A DNA stretch of 13,851 nucleotides from Desulfobacteraceae bacterium (GCA_011390035.1 JAABTE010000033.1:1-13851), one strand, 5' to 3'. Positions 1 to 8,438 are shown, counted from the stretch's first letter. Program-made: numbers and translations. The notes: generated from the sequence alone by a model not told the origin.

Positions 1-156
1 GATGGCCGAGTCCATCCGCGGCGCCCTGAATCGAAATAATTCAAGACAGGATACTGACAGCCTTTTTCAACGCCGATCTTGTTCCCGCCTTCCCCGAATG
101 GGCGAAAGGTCGATCTCGAACTATTTCGATATTCCGGAATCTCTTGTATTTAAAAT
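1..156. other. Left-edge stretch with no supportable gene
   Basis: I see no convincing gene here. One plus frame reads twelve residues from the window edge to a TAA at 37-39 and could be the tail of a gene lying to the left, but there is too little to tell. A plus-strand frame that stays open from base 2 to 742 runs across the terminator and then antisense to the Hdr gene, and looks like a GC-rich shadow. A perfect 10-bp palindrome ATTCCGGAAT lies at 132-141; its role is unknown. Confidence 0.4.
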
Positions 157-200
157 AAAAAAGCCCCCTCTTCCGCCGGCGGCGGAAGAGGGGGCTTTTT
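157..200 (-). terminator. Rho-independent terminator of the hdr-met operon (possibly bidirectional)
   Basis: Perfect 20-bp arms at 158-177 and 181-200 enclose a 3-nt loop (GGC, 178-180). Read on the minus strand, the GC-rich stem is followed by a run of T (TTTTTT then ATTTTAAA). The hairpin lies 72 bp after the stop codon of the last operon gene. The plus strand also ends its stem in TTTTT, so the element may stop transcription from both sides. Confidence 0.9.
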
Positions 201-218
201 GTCAATCAACCCAACTAT

Positions 219-272
219 GGGCAAGGGTCGGCCGCTTGCGGGGCCGCGGGCAAGGGTCGCTCGCGGGGCCGC
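219..272. repeat. Imperfect tandem repeat between the last operon gene and its terminator
   Basis: Two adjacent copies begin GGGCAAGGGTCG and end CGGGGCCGC. The first (219-247) is 29 nt and the second (248-272) is 25 nt, differing by a 4-nt gap and one base. The second copy runs into the TAG stop of the HdrC/B gene. It looks like a local slippage duplication in the 3' untranslated region. Confidence 0.75.
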
Positions 273-1597
273 TACATATCCTCGTGCTCGGGATGGAACA
301 CCCACACGTCCTTCAGGTCGTCATGCAGGTACGCCCGCTCCTTGGGGCCGAGGATGCCAAGGGACAGGCACAGGATGGTCCAGAAGTGGACCACGCCGTA
401 ATGTCCCTCGTAGTGGTCGCTCAACTCGTGGATCTGGGCATGGCAGTTGTGACAGCCGGCGATGCAGTAGGCAGCCTTGGTGGCCTTGATCTGATCGTCC
501 TTGACCTTGCCATACGCCAGGCGGGCGTCCTTGAAGCCGGATTGGAGGAACCCGCCGCCGCCGCCGCAACAGAAGTTGTTGGACTTGTTGGGCGTCATGT
601 CGATGAAGTTCTCCTCGCCCACGCAGGTCCTCACGGCGTAGCGCAGGTCCTCGGCGATGCTGTCGCCGAAGGTCTTGCGCACGATCTGGCACGGATCCTG
701 GACAGTGAACTTGATCTTCAGATCCTTGTTCCACTCGGATGAGGGCTTGAGCTTGCCCTCCCGGATCCACCTGGCGTAGTATTCATAGATGTTCTTGACC
801 TGCACATCGGTCTTGATGTTGAATTTTTTCAGTCCAGCCTGGACTGCGAAGGTGATGTGCCCTCACTCCGTATTGAGGTACGTCTTGCACCCCAGGTCCT
901 CGGCCGCGCCGATCATGGACCGGGTCAGCGTCTCCCATCCCTCGTCATCGGCCATGAAAAGGCAATAGTTTTCCGCGGCCCACGCCTTGGATCCATAAGT
1001 CCAGTCGGCCCCGGCCAGGTGCAGGATTTTCCACAGCGGCACCATTTCGTCCGGCTCTGTCACCGGCTCGCGGGAGTTCTGGTTCACGAAAAACTCGGCG
1101 TTCTGCTTGTCGATGGGGGCCGGCATCTCCGCGAACTCCGGCTGGGCCTCGCGGTATTCCTCCAGCACGTCCTCCACCACGAACTGAAAATCCTCGACCG
1201 TGGCGCCCATGGCGCTTCGGGTCTCGCTTTTTAACGCCATGTTGCAGGAACCCAGGATACCCTTGGGCCGCTCGTCCCTCGGCCGGCTCTGGCGCACATA
1301 AAAGGTGAGCTGGGGGATATTGATCTTCATGGGGCAGGCGTACACGCACCGCTGGCACATGGTACACATCCAGGCCCAGTCGGTGGAAAGCAGCTCCTCG
1401 TCCATGCCAAGGGCGGCCATGCGCAGGAACTTGCGCGGGTCCATGCCCTCCAGGCCGGACGCCGGACAGCCCGAGGCGCACAGCCCGCACGTCAGGCACA
1501 GGTTGAGGTTTCCGCCATCGGGCAGAAGCTCGGCCACCTTGTCCTTGAACGTGCTCTTTTTTCCAGGTTTGATTTCAACTACCGTCTCGGAAGACAT
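272..1597 (-). CDS. HdrC/HdrB-like fusion iron-sulfur selenoprotein (441 aa with Sec245)
   Basis: This is the likely thiol/disulfide- or electron-transfer subunit of the Hdr complex. The N-terminal HdrC-like part has two [4Fe-4S] motifs, Cys34/37/40/44 and Cys78/81/84/88. The C-terminal part is HdrB-like (CCG family), with DPC at 303, CCGGGGG at 343-349 and Cys378/382/385. The UGA at 863-865 is in frame. It falls in LNTE-U-GH, where relatives (DsrK, HdrD) typically read TECGH, and both flanks stay coding, so I read it as selenocysteine and not as a stop. A perfect 7-bp hairpin with a GGC loop follows 17 nt after the UGA. The first CCG half is degenerate: no CCG and almost no cysteines except the Sec. 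The start has a strong AAGGAGG 5 nt upstream, and the gene begins 21 bp after metF. Without recoding it would appear as a 244-aa protein plus an orphan fragment. Confidence 0.88.
830..865 (-). promoter_or_regulatory. UGA Sec codon and candidate bSECIS hairpin in hdrC/B
   Basis: The UGA lies at 865-863. The stem CAGUCCA (846-840) pairs perfectly with UGGACUG (836-830) around a GGC triloop (839-837). A short stem with G at the start of the apical loop, about 16-37 nt after the UGA, is the known form of bacterial SECIS elements read by SelB. The first loop base here is 27 nt from the first base of the UGA. It is the cleanest of the three hairpins in this operon. Confidence 0.82.
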
Positions 1598-1618
1598 CTT
1601 TCCTCCTTAAATATTCTA

Positions 1619-2548
1619 TCAGACGGTCGGTCTCGGATAGAGTCCGGCCGCTTCCACGATTCCGGGAACCTTCTCTTCCCACTCGATGGCCATGATGTGG
1701 AAACCGGAAATGCCCTTGCACTCCTTCAGGCGCAGGATCGACTCGATGCATATCTTGATGCCCTCGTCGGCCTGCTTGTCCTTGGCCACGCCCTGCAGCC
1801 GCTTGATCACCTCGTCGGGCACGTCCATGCCCGGCACCCGGTTCTTCATGTACTTGGCCATGCCCACCGACTTCATGGGGGTAAGGCCCGCCATGATGAA
1901 GGTCTTTTCGGGCAACCCGCGATCCCGTGCCTCGGCCATCCATTTTTCAAACTTTTCCAGGTTGTAGATGCACTGGGTCTGGATGAACTCGGCGCCGGCG
2001 GCGATCTTCTTGGCCAGCCGGGGCACCCGGATCTCGAAGGGGTCGGCAAAGGGGTTGGCCGCGGCGCCCACGAACATGCGGGGGGGCTTTTTCATTTCAT
2101 CTCCGCCCAGAAACTTGCCCTCGTCGCGCATCAGGCGCACCGTCTGGAGAAGCTGCATGGAGTCCAGGTCATGCACGTTCTGGCCCTTGGGGTTGTCGCC
2201 GAAGCTCTGATGGTCGCCGGACAGGCACAGCATGTTGTTGATGCCGAAGGCGGCCGCCCCCAGGATGTCGCTCTGAAGGGCGATGCGGTTGCGGTCCCGG
2301 GTCACCATCTGGAGGACCGGCTCAAGGCCCAGAAGCTTGAGCTTGATGCAGGCGGCAAGGGAACACAGCCGGGTGACGGAGGTCTGGTTGTCCGTGATGT
2401 TGACGGCGTCCACATGGTCCTTGATGATGCCGGCCTTGTGCTCGATCTCCTCGAGGTCCGCGCCCCGGGGGGGCCCCACCTCGGAGGTGACCGCCAGTTG
2501 CCCGGACTTCATGATCTTTTCCAGCTTGCTATCCGTGTTCAGATTCAT
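1619..2548 (-). CDS. metF: Methylenetetrahydrofolate reductase, short MetF type (309 aa)
   Basis: This protein reduces 5,10-methylene-tetrahydrofolate to methyl-tetrahydrofolate, the last C1 step of the methyl branch of the Wood-Ljungdahl pathway. The family signature TSEVGPPRGAD lies near residues 21-31, with Glu23 at the catalytic-glutamate position. LCLSGDHQ (107-114) matches the flavin-contacting region. The length fits the short, single-domain MetF, which lacks the eukaryotic-type regulatory domain. Its ATG overlaps the metV stop as ATGA (2545-2548), implying translational coupling and a MetV-MetF pair. In acetogens such as Moorella thermoacetica, MetF, MetV, HdrABC and MvhD are reported to form one complex, and all those parts are encoded side by side here. 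The direction in vivo (reductive acetyl-CoA pathway or its oxidative reversal) cannot be read from sequence. Confidence 0.93.
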   Translation of the reverse strand: MNLNTDSKLEKIMKSGQLAVTSEVGPPRGADLEEIEHKAGIIKDHVDAVNITDNQTSVTRLCSLAACIKLKLLGLEPVLQMVTRDRNRIALQSDILGAAAFGINNMLCLSGDHQSFGDNPKGQNVHDLDSMQLLQTVRLMRDEGKFLGGDEMKKPPRMFVGAAANPFADPFEIRVPRLAKKIAAGAEFIQTQCIYNLEKFEKWMAEARDRGLPEKTFIMAGLTPMKSVGMAKYMKNRVPGMDVPDEVIKRLQGVAKDKQADEGIKICIESILRLKECKGISGFHIMAIEWEEKVPGIVEAAGLYPRPTV

Positions 2549-3213
2549 TGCTGCACGTCCTCCCTGACAACTTTTCGAGGTCCGCCGGCCCGGTCGGTGG
2601 ACCAGTCCTTGATGGGAAAGAGCTTCTCGTATTCATCCATTTTTCCCAGCGTCTTGAGCCGGTCCACGATGAGCTGCCAGGCGCAGTCCGTCTCCTTGCT
2701 GATCTCGCACTTGCCATTGGTGGAGCCGCCGCAGGGGCCGTTGAACACCCGCTTGGCGCAGCGGGCCACGGGGCAGACGGCCGCGGTCTGGCCCAGCACG
2801 CACTGGCCGCAGCCCTGGCACCGCTCCACCCACAGGCCCCTGTATTCCGTGGCGCCCATGAAGCAGGTGTTCACGCCCGGGTAAACGGGCATCTTGGGAT
2901 ACTCTTCGGCCATGAACTGGATGCCCACGCCGCAGGCGATGGAGACGATGGCGTCGTAGTTGCCCACAGTGCCGGCGATCTCCTCTAAGTACTCGTGGTC
3001 GCACTGGCGCTCCAGGGTCACTTCATCGACCTTCACGTCCCGGCCCTGTTTCTTGAAATACATTCTGAGAGCGGAGGCGAGGATGCCCACCTCTTTCTTG
3101 CCGCCCGCCTCGCAGACCGTCACGCACTCGTTGCAGCCGGCAACGAGGATGCGCTCCCTGTCCTTGACGAACTCAATGATCTCTTCGATCGGTTTCTTAT
3201 CCGCGACAATCAT
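2545..3213 (-). CDS. metV: MetV-type methylenetetrahydrofolate reductase C-terminal domain protein (222 aa)
   Basis: This is the zinc/iron-sulfur partner of MetF found in acetogens and some sulfate reducers. The N-terminal half carries GCNECVTVC (Cys27/30/34) and an isolated Cys94. The C-terminal half is the recognisable MetV signature: CQGCGQC (132-138), then CP, a further Cys at 152, and FNGPCGG (158-163) with Cys169 and Cys177. No membrane segment is visible. The cysteine layout suggests iron-sulfur clusters that could pass electrons from the Hdr/MvhD part to the flavin of MetF; that is inference. AGAGG lies about 10 nt before the ATG, the gap from mvhD is 43 bp, and the 3' end overlaps metF by 4 bp. 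Confidence 0.9.
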   Translation of the reverse strand: MIVADKKPIEEIIEFVKDRERILVAGCNECVTVCEAGGKKEVGILASALRMYFKKQGRDVKVDEVTLERQCDHEYLEEIAGTVGNYDAIVSIACGVGIQFMAEEYPKMPVYPGVNTCFMGATEYRGLWVERCQGCGQCVLGQTAAVCPVARCAKRVFNGPCGGSTNGKCEISKETDCAWQLIVDRLKTLGKMDEYEKLFPIKDWSTDRAGGPRKVVREDVQQ

Positions 3214-3256
3214 TGCTCGAGACCTCTCTTTTCATTGGTTATCGGGAAAACCGGGG

Positions 3257-3685
3257 TCAGGCGGCCTTGGCCTTGGCCAGCTTGAGGGGGTTTGGCCCCA
3301 GTTCCTTGATTTTCTCGTACATGTTCTGGGTGTGCTTGACGAACAGGGGCGCTTCAGCCGAAGATAGGTTGTACATCTGAGCCCTTTCCCCGCCGATGCC
3401 GATGGTGTCCAGAATCTTCTGGACCTGTTCCACCCGTTTGCGCGCGCGCAGATTGCCGGAATTGAAGTGACAATCCCCCTCCAGGCACCCGATGGCGCAC
3501 ACGCCGTCCGCGCCCTTTTCAAAGGCCCGAAGCATGTGCTGCACATCCACCTTTCCGGTGCAGGGAACGCGGATCACCTTGACATTGCTGGGATAGTCCA
3601 GCCGCATGGAACCTGCCAGGTCCGCAGCGGAGTACCCTCAGAAATTGCAGCAGAAGGCGATGATGATCGGTTCGAAGTCTTCCAT
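3257..3685 (-). CDS. mvhD: MvhD-family iron-sulfur selenoprotein (142 aa with Sec16)
   Basis: MvhD-family proteins carry a [2Fe-2S] cluster and pass electrons between an electron-donating module and HdrA. The N-terminus reads AFCCNF-U-GYSAADLAG, where many homologues have CCNWCGY. The UGA at 3638-3640 therefore replaces a conserved cysteine (Cys12, Cys13, Sec16). Further family motifs are VPCTGKVD (Cys42) and GVCAIGCLEGDC (Cys63, 67, 72). Sec at this position is known in the hydrogenase subunit VhuD. The true start is the ATG at 3685, with GAAAGGG upstream. A gene caller that does not recode would start at 3607 and lose the first cluster ligands. The gene lies 73 bp after hdrA, and that gap contains a strong hairpin. 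A ferredoxin-like hydrogenase partner is absent, so the electron input probably comes from the NAD(P)H module in HdrA. Confidence 0.93.
3609..3640 (-). promoter_or_regulatory. UGA Sec codon and candidate bSECIS hairpin in mvhD
   Basis: The UGA lies at 3640-3638. GGACCU (3623-3618) pairs with AGGUUC (3614-3609), with one G-U pair, around a GGC loop (3617-3615). The loop starts 24 nt from the first base of the UGA and begins with GG, as in the hdrC/B element. Confidence 0.72.
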
Positions 3686-3709
3686 TTAAAAACCCTTTCT
3701 GTCGATAGG

Positions 3710-3738
3710 GCCGCGGGGCCGAAAAACGGCCCCGCGGC
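3710..3738 (-). other. Perfect 12-bp hairpin between hdrA and mvhD
   Basis: GCCGCGGGGCCG (3710-3721) and CGGCCCCGCGGC (3727-3738) flank a 5-nt loop. On the minus transcript the loop is UUUUU and no U-run follows the stem, so it is not a normal terminator. It may protect the 3' end of the hdrA message or lower expression of mvhD and the later genes. Confidence 0.7.
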
Positions 3739-3758
3739 GCGACCATGGTCTGTATCGG

Positions 3759-6700
3759 CTATGCGACGCCTTCCAGCAGCGCGTCGATCTTGCAGATGAT
3801 CTGATCGTCCTCGTACCAGTTGAGTTCGATGGCCTTGGCCGGGCACTCGCCGGCGCACACGCCGCAGCCGTGGCACAGGGCCGGGTCGATCTCGGAAACC
3901 CCCTCCTCGTTGATCCGGGGCACGCCGTAGGGGCAGGACCGCACGCAGACGAGGCACGAGGCGCACAACTCCTGGCGCACCGTGGCCGTTACCGCGGACA
4001 GGGTCAGCTCCGGCTGGGAGAGGAAGGTGGTGGCCCGGGACGCCGCCGCCTGGGCCTGGGGAATGGCCTCGGAGATCAGCTTGGGCGCGTGGGCCGTGCC
4101 GCACAGGAAAACGCCCTCCGTGGCCATGTCCACCGGGCGCAGCTTCACATGGGCCTCAAGAAAGAAGCCGTCCGTGTTGCGGCCCAGCTTCATGATGTTG
4201 GCCAGCTCCTCGGTGTCGTTGGGCCGCAGGCCGGCGGAAAGGGTCAGCAGGTCGGCATTCACCCTCAGCTTTCTGCCCAGAACATGGTCCGTGAAGGTGA
4301 CGGCGATGCCCGCGTCGGTCTTTTCCACCTCCGGCGGATTGTCCGGCGTGTAGCGGAAAAACAGCACGCCCCTGCGCCGGGCCTCGGTGTAGTAGTCTTC
4401 CAGCAGGCCGTAGGTGCGCATGTCCCGGTAGAGGATGAACACATCCGCGTCCGGGTTCAGCTCCTTGATGTGCAGGGCGTTTTTCACAGCGTTCTGGCAA
4501 CAGATGCGCGAGCAGTTGGGAAACGCCTCGTTGCGCGAGCCCACGCACTGGATCATCACCACCTGGTTAAGATCCCCGGCGCCCTTGTCCTCCAGGTAGT
4601 CGCCCAGCTCGAGCTGGGTGAGCACCCGGTCGTCCTGGCCGTACAGGTATTCGGTGGGCTTGTACTCCCCGCCCCCCGTGGCCACGATGACGGCGCCGTG
4701 CTCCACCACCTGCTTTTCCATGTCGGGGCCGGCCATCAGCTCGGTCTTGAAGTTGCCCTTGAACCCGGAAAAGCCGACGATGATCGCCTGGGTCCGCACA
4801 TCGATTTTCGGATGATCGGTCACCTTCTTGGCAAGCTCTCGGACATAGGGGCCGATCTTGACGCCCTCAATGGTCTTGGTGAGCCGCTTTGCAAGGCCGC
4901 CCAGCTCGGCTTCCTTTTCCACCAGCACCACCTCGAAGCCCTGATCGGCCAGGCCCAGGGCCGCGTTCATGCCGGCCACGCCGCCGCCGATGACAAGGCC
5001 CCTGGGGATCACCGGGATGCGCTTTTCATGCAGCGGCCGCAGCGTGCCGGCCCGGGCCACGGCCATGCGCACCAGGTCTCTGGCCTTTGCCGTGGCAACC
5101 TTCGGATCGGAGTGGCACCAGGAGTCCTGATTGCGGATGTTGGCCATCTCGAACAGGTACTTGTTGACGCCCACCGACTGGAGGGTGTCCATGAAGATCG
5201 GCTCGTGGGTCTTGGGGGTGCAGGCCGCCACCACCACCCGGTTGAGCTTCTGCTCGCGGATGACATCCTTCATGGCGTCCTGGGCGTCCTGGGAGCAGGT
5301 GAACAGGTTCTGGCCGGCAAAGACCACGCCGGGCAGGCCCCTGGAGTATTCCTCCACGGCGTTGACATCCACCACGCCGGAGATGTTCACGCCGCAGTTG
5401 CACACGAAGACGCCGATCCGGGGCTCCTGGCCCTCCACGTCGATCTCTTCGGGCACCTCCACGCTCCGGGTGAGGGTGTTGCGCGCGGTGTTCAGGTGGG
5501 CGCCGGAGATGCAGGCGGCCGCGCCGGCCTCCACCACCGAGGTGGGAATGTCCTTGGGGCCCTGGAAGGTGCCGCAGGAGTAAACCCCGTCCCGGGAGGT
5601 CTGGACGGCGGCAAAGGGATGGCTCTGGGCGAACCGGTCCTTGTTGATGTCCACCCCGAGGCGCTTTGCCAGCTCCAGGGTCTCGGCGGACACCTGAAGA
5701 CCCACGGACAGCACCACCATGTCGAACCGCTCGTCCCGCATCTCGCCGGCCTCGTCCGCGTAGCGGATCATCAGCTCGTCGGACTCGGGCAGCTCGTTGA
5801 CGGTGTGGACCCGGGCCTTGACGAAACGGACGCCCTGCTTTTTGGCCCGCTCGTAATACAGCTCGTAGTCCTTGCCGAAGGTGCGGATGTCCATATTAAA
5901 GATGGTGGCGTCCAGCCCGCCGTGGGCGTGCTCCCTTGCGATCATCGCCTCTTTTATGGCGTACATGCAGCACACCGACGAGCAGTAGGAGTTGCCGCAC
6001 TTGTTGGTGTCCCGGCTGCCGACGCACTGGAGCCAGGCGACCTTTTTCGGCTCGGTCTCCCGGTCAGACAGCTTGACCACATGGCCCATGGTGGGGCCGG
6101 AGGCCGACAGCAGCCGCTCGAACTCGAGGCTGGTGACAACATTCGGGTTCTCGCGGTAGTGATAAAACTCGTCCAGCTTGTACGGATCGAAGGCCTCCGC
6201 GCCGGGGCACAGCACCACCGAGCCCACGGGCACCTCCCGCTCCTCCGGCTGCTGGCAGTGATCGATGGCCTCGGCAAGGCATGCGGTGACGCACTGCTCG
6301 CACTCGCAGCAGTACCCGCAGTTGATGCACCGGGCCGCCTCGGCCATGCCGGCTTCCGGATCAAAGCCCAGCTCCACCTCGGCAAAGCCGCCGGCCCGCT
6401 TCTCCACGGGCAGCTCGGGCATTTCGGCACGGGCCTTTTTAGGCTCGCGCTCGGGCACGGGGCGGTAGATCGGGTTTTCATTCTTTATGGGCTCGCGGCC
6501 CTCGGCCATGTCCGCCCCGTCCAGATATCGGACGATGGACTCGGCCGCCTCCTGGCCCGCGGCGATGGCGCCGATGGCCACCCAGGGTCCCGTTTGCAGA
6601 TCGCCGCCGGCGAACACCCCGGGCCGGCCCGTCTGGTAGGTGATCGGATCCACCTCTGTCGTTCCCCAGCGGGTGAAGGAGACGCCCTCGATGTTCTCCA

Positions 6701-8189
6701 GGGCCGAAAGATCCGGCCGCTGGCCGATGGCGGGGATGAGCTGATCGATCTGGATGTCGTACTCGGAGCCCGGCTTGGGCACGGGGCGGCGGCGGCCGGA
6801 GGAGTCGGGCTCGCCCAGCTCCATCTCGATGCATCGCAGGCCCGCCACCTTGCCGTCCTCCACCAGCACCTCCTGGGGAGCGGCCAGATAAATCAGCTTT
6901 GCGCCCTCGACCTCCGCCGCGTGGATCTCTTCTTCCCAGGCGGGCATTTCCGCGCGGGTCCTTCGATAGACGATGGTCACCTGCTCGGCGCCCAGGCGCA
7001 CGGCGCACCGGGCCACGTCAATGGCCACGTTGCCGCCGCCGATGATGGCCACTTTTTTGCCCACCTCGGCCTTGCCGGTGAGGTTGACCTCCCGCAGGAA
7101 GTCCACGCCCTGGCGCACGCCCTTTGACCGCTCGCCGGGGATGCCCAGCTCAAAGCCCTTGTGGGCGCCGATGGCAAGATAGACGGCCTTGTAACCCTGG
7201 CCCATCAGATCGTCCACCGTCAGGTCCGGCCCCAAAGGCGTATTGGTCTTGATCTCAACGCCCATGTTGGTGATCACCTCGATCTCCTGATCGAGGATAT
7301 CCCGGGGCAGCCGGTGGGCGGGAATGCCCACGCGAAGCATGCCGCCGGCCTTGGGCAGGGCCTCGTAAATGGTTGACTTGACGCCCTTTATGGCAAGATG
7401 ATAGGCCGCTGACAGGCCCGCGGGGCCCGATCCGACGATGGCCACCTTCTCCGGGCGCTCTTCGGCCATGGGAATCTGGACCTTGCGCGGATCGAACTGG
7501 TCCGCGGCCAGGCGCTTTAAATTCCGGATGGAAACGGGCGCGTCCACCTCGCAGCGGCGGCAGGCGTCCTCGCAGCCGTGGGGGCAGATGCGGCCCAGCA
7601 CGCCGGGCAGGGGCAGGTTCTCCATGATGATCTGAAGGGCCTGCTCGTACTTGCCCATCTTGACCATCTGCACATATCCCTGGACGTTCAGGCCCGCGGG
7701 GCACGCCAGGCGGCAGGGGGCCTTGTCGGCCTTCTGGATGGCGTAGGCGCCTGGAATGGCCTGCGGGTACTGCTTATAAGTGGCCTTCTTTTCGGAAAGG
7801 CCCTTGTCGTACTCGTTGGGCAGGGAGACGGGACAGACCTTGGCGCACTCCCCGCAGGAGGTGCATTTGGTTAGATCAACATACCGGGCCGCCGTGCGGA
7901 TGCGGGCCTTGAAATCCCCCGGATCGCCGTCCAGGCTGATAAGCTCGGTATTGGGTAACAACTCGATGTTCAGATGCCGGCCGACCTCGACCAGTTTGGG
8001 CGAGATGACTCACATCGCGCAGTCATTGGTGGGAAACGTCTTGTCCAACTGGGACATGAGCCCGCCAATGGCCGCGGATTTTTCCAGCAGATACACGTAG
8101 TATCCGGAGTTGGCCAGATCGAGGGCCGACTGCATGCCGGCGATGCCGCCACCGACGACCATTACGGATCCGATGGGTTTCTGACTCAT
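3759..8189 (-). CDS. hdrA: HdrA selenoprotein with inserted GltD/NfnB-like NAD(P)H module and a second HdrA-like half (1476 aa, Sec60)
   Basis: This is the FAD/iron-sulfur core expected to do electron bifurcation. Order: HdrA N-terminus with FAD motif GGGIAG (13-18), then DCAM-U at 56-60, where the UGA (8010-8012) replaces the conserved Cys of TNDCxxC. A [4Fe-4S] motif follows (Cys109/112/115/119). A full GltD/NfnB-like module occupies about 157-616: PCRLACP, GRICPHGCEDAC, FAD motif GSGPAG (253-258), NAD(P)H motif GGGNVA (384-389). The HdrA body resumes at a Cys cluster (621-637), LEFERLLSASGPT and IQCVGSRD-like blocks. A second HdrA-like half begins near 922, with GGGVAG at 1068-1073 and two [4Fe-4S] motifs (1409-1419, 1439-1449). 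The start at 8189 has AAGGAG 8 nt upstream. Starts after the UGA (such as TTG at 7961) would remove the first flavin motif. NADH versus NADPH is undecided. Confidence 0.92.
7977..8012 (-). promoter_or_regulatory. UGA Sec codon and candidate bSECIS hairpin in hdrA
   Basis: The UGA lies at 8012-8010. CUGGUCG (7994-7988) pairs with CGGCCGG (7983-7977), with two G-U pairs, around the loop AGGU (7987-7984). The loop begins 26 nt from the first base of the UGA. A competing 6-bp stem (8006-8001 with 7989-7984) is possible, so the exact fold is less certain than in the other two cases. Confidence 0.6.
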
Positions 8190-8341
8190 AAGATGCTCCT
8201 TGAAATATGGTTTACGGGGATTGATGATCCGCCTGCTTCCGCGCGTTTCGAATTCGGACCGGTTGTATTTTTAATCGACATGGGCAAGGTGTCCCGAAGC
8301 CTGATAGAATTTGAATGTTTATGCGGATTTATAAGGCGCCG

Positions 8342-8368
8342 CCCGCCCCCGGCCAAACCGGGGGCGGG
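8342..8368 (-). promoter_or_regulatory. GC-rich hairpin in the hdrA leader
   Basis: CCCGCCCCCGG (8342-8352) and CCGGGGGCGGG (8358-8368) form a perfect 11-bp stem with a 5-nt loop. If the promoter at 8385-8413 is right, the hairpin starts about 10 nt into the hdrA message. No U-run follows it on either strand, so it is not a standard terminator. It could stabilise the message or act as an RNA regulatory element. Confidence 0.6.
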
Positions 8369-8384
8369 AATCGCCAAGTTGGAA

Positions 8385-8413
8385 AACATAATGGATAATC
8401 GCGCGCAAGTCAA
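8385..8413 (-). promoter_or_regulatory. Candidate sigma70 promoter for the hdrA operon
   Basis: On the minus strand TTGACT (8413-8408), a 17-bp spacer and TATGTT (8390-8385) match 5/6 and 4/6 of the consensus. Transcription would start near 8378, giving a leader of about 190 nt before the hdrA ATG. The -35 boxes of this promoter and of the divergent kinase promoter are 25 bp apart. Confidence 0.5.
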
Positions 8414-8438
8414 GGAAAAAAGGGATCTTTCCCAGGGC

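Noticed and set aside
1..15. GATGGCCGAG at the window start resembles the D-arm of the tRNA-Ser at the right end
   Set aside because: The match stops after about 11 bases and no anticodon arm or T-arm follows, so it is a coincidence.
2..742. A plus-strand open frame of 246 codons at the left edge
   Set aside because: It crosses the operon terminator and then runs antisense to the conserved HdrC/B gene; its sequence is a shadow.
863..865. The UGA in hdrC/B as a true stop, leaving separate HdrC and HdrB genes
   Set aside because: The downstream part is in the same frame, has no start codon with a ribosome site, needs the preceding residues to complete its domain, and a perfect bSECIS-like hairpin follows.
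3870..7127. A plus-strand open frame of 1085 codons opposite hdrA
   Set aside because: It is antisense to a clearly conserved HdrA protein, is rich in His, Leu, Gly and Ala as expected for a GC-rich shadow frame, and shows no recognisable motif or ribosome site.
8342..8368. A GG-N10-GC sigma54-like match on the minus strand
   Set aside because: It lies inside the perfect GC hairpin, lacks the TTGC part, and is what such a repeat-rich sequence gives by chance.
8414..8438. GGGATCTTTCCC between the divergent promoters as an activator site
   Set aside because: Only 4-bp arms (GGGA/TCCC) pair; too weak to support as an operator without comparison to relatives.
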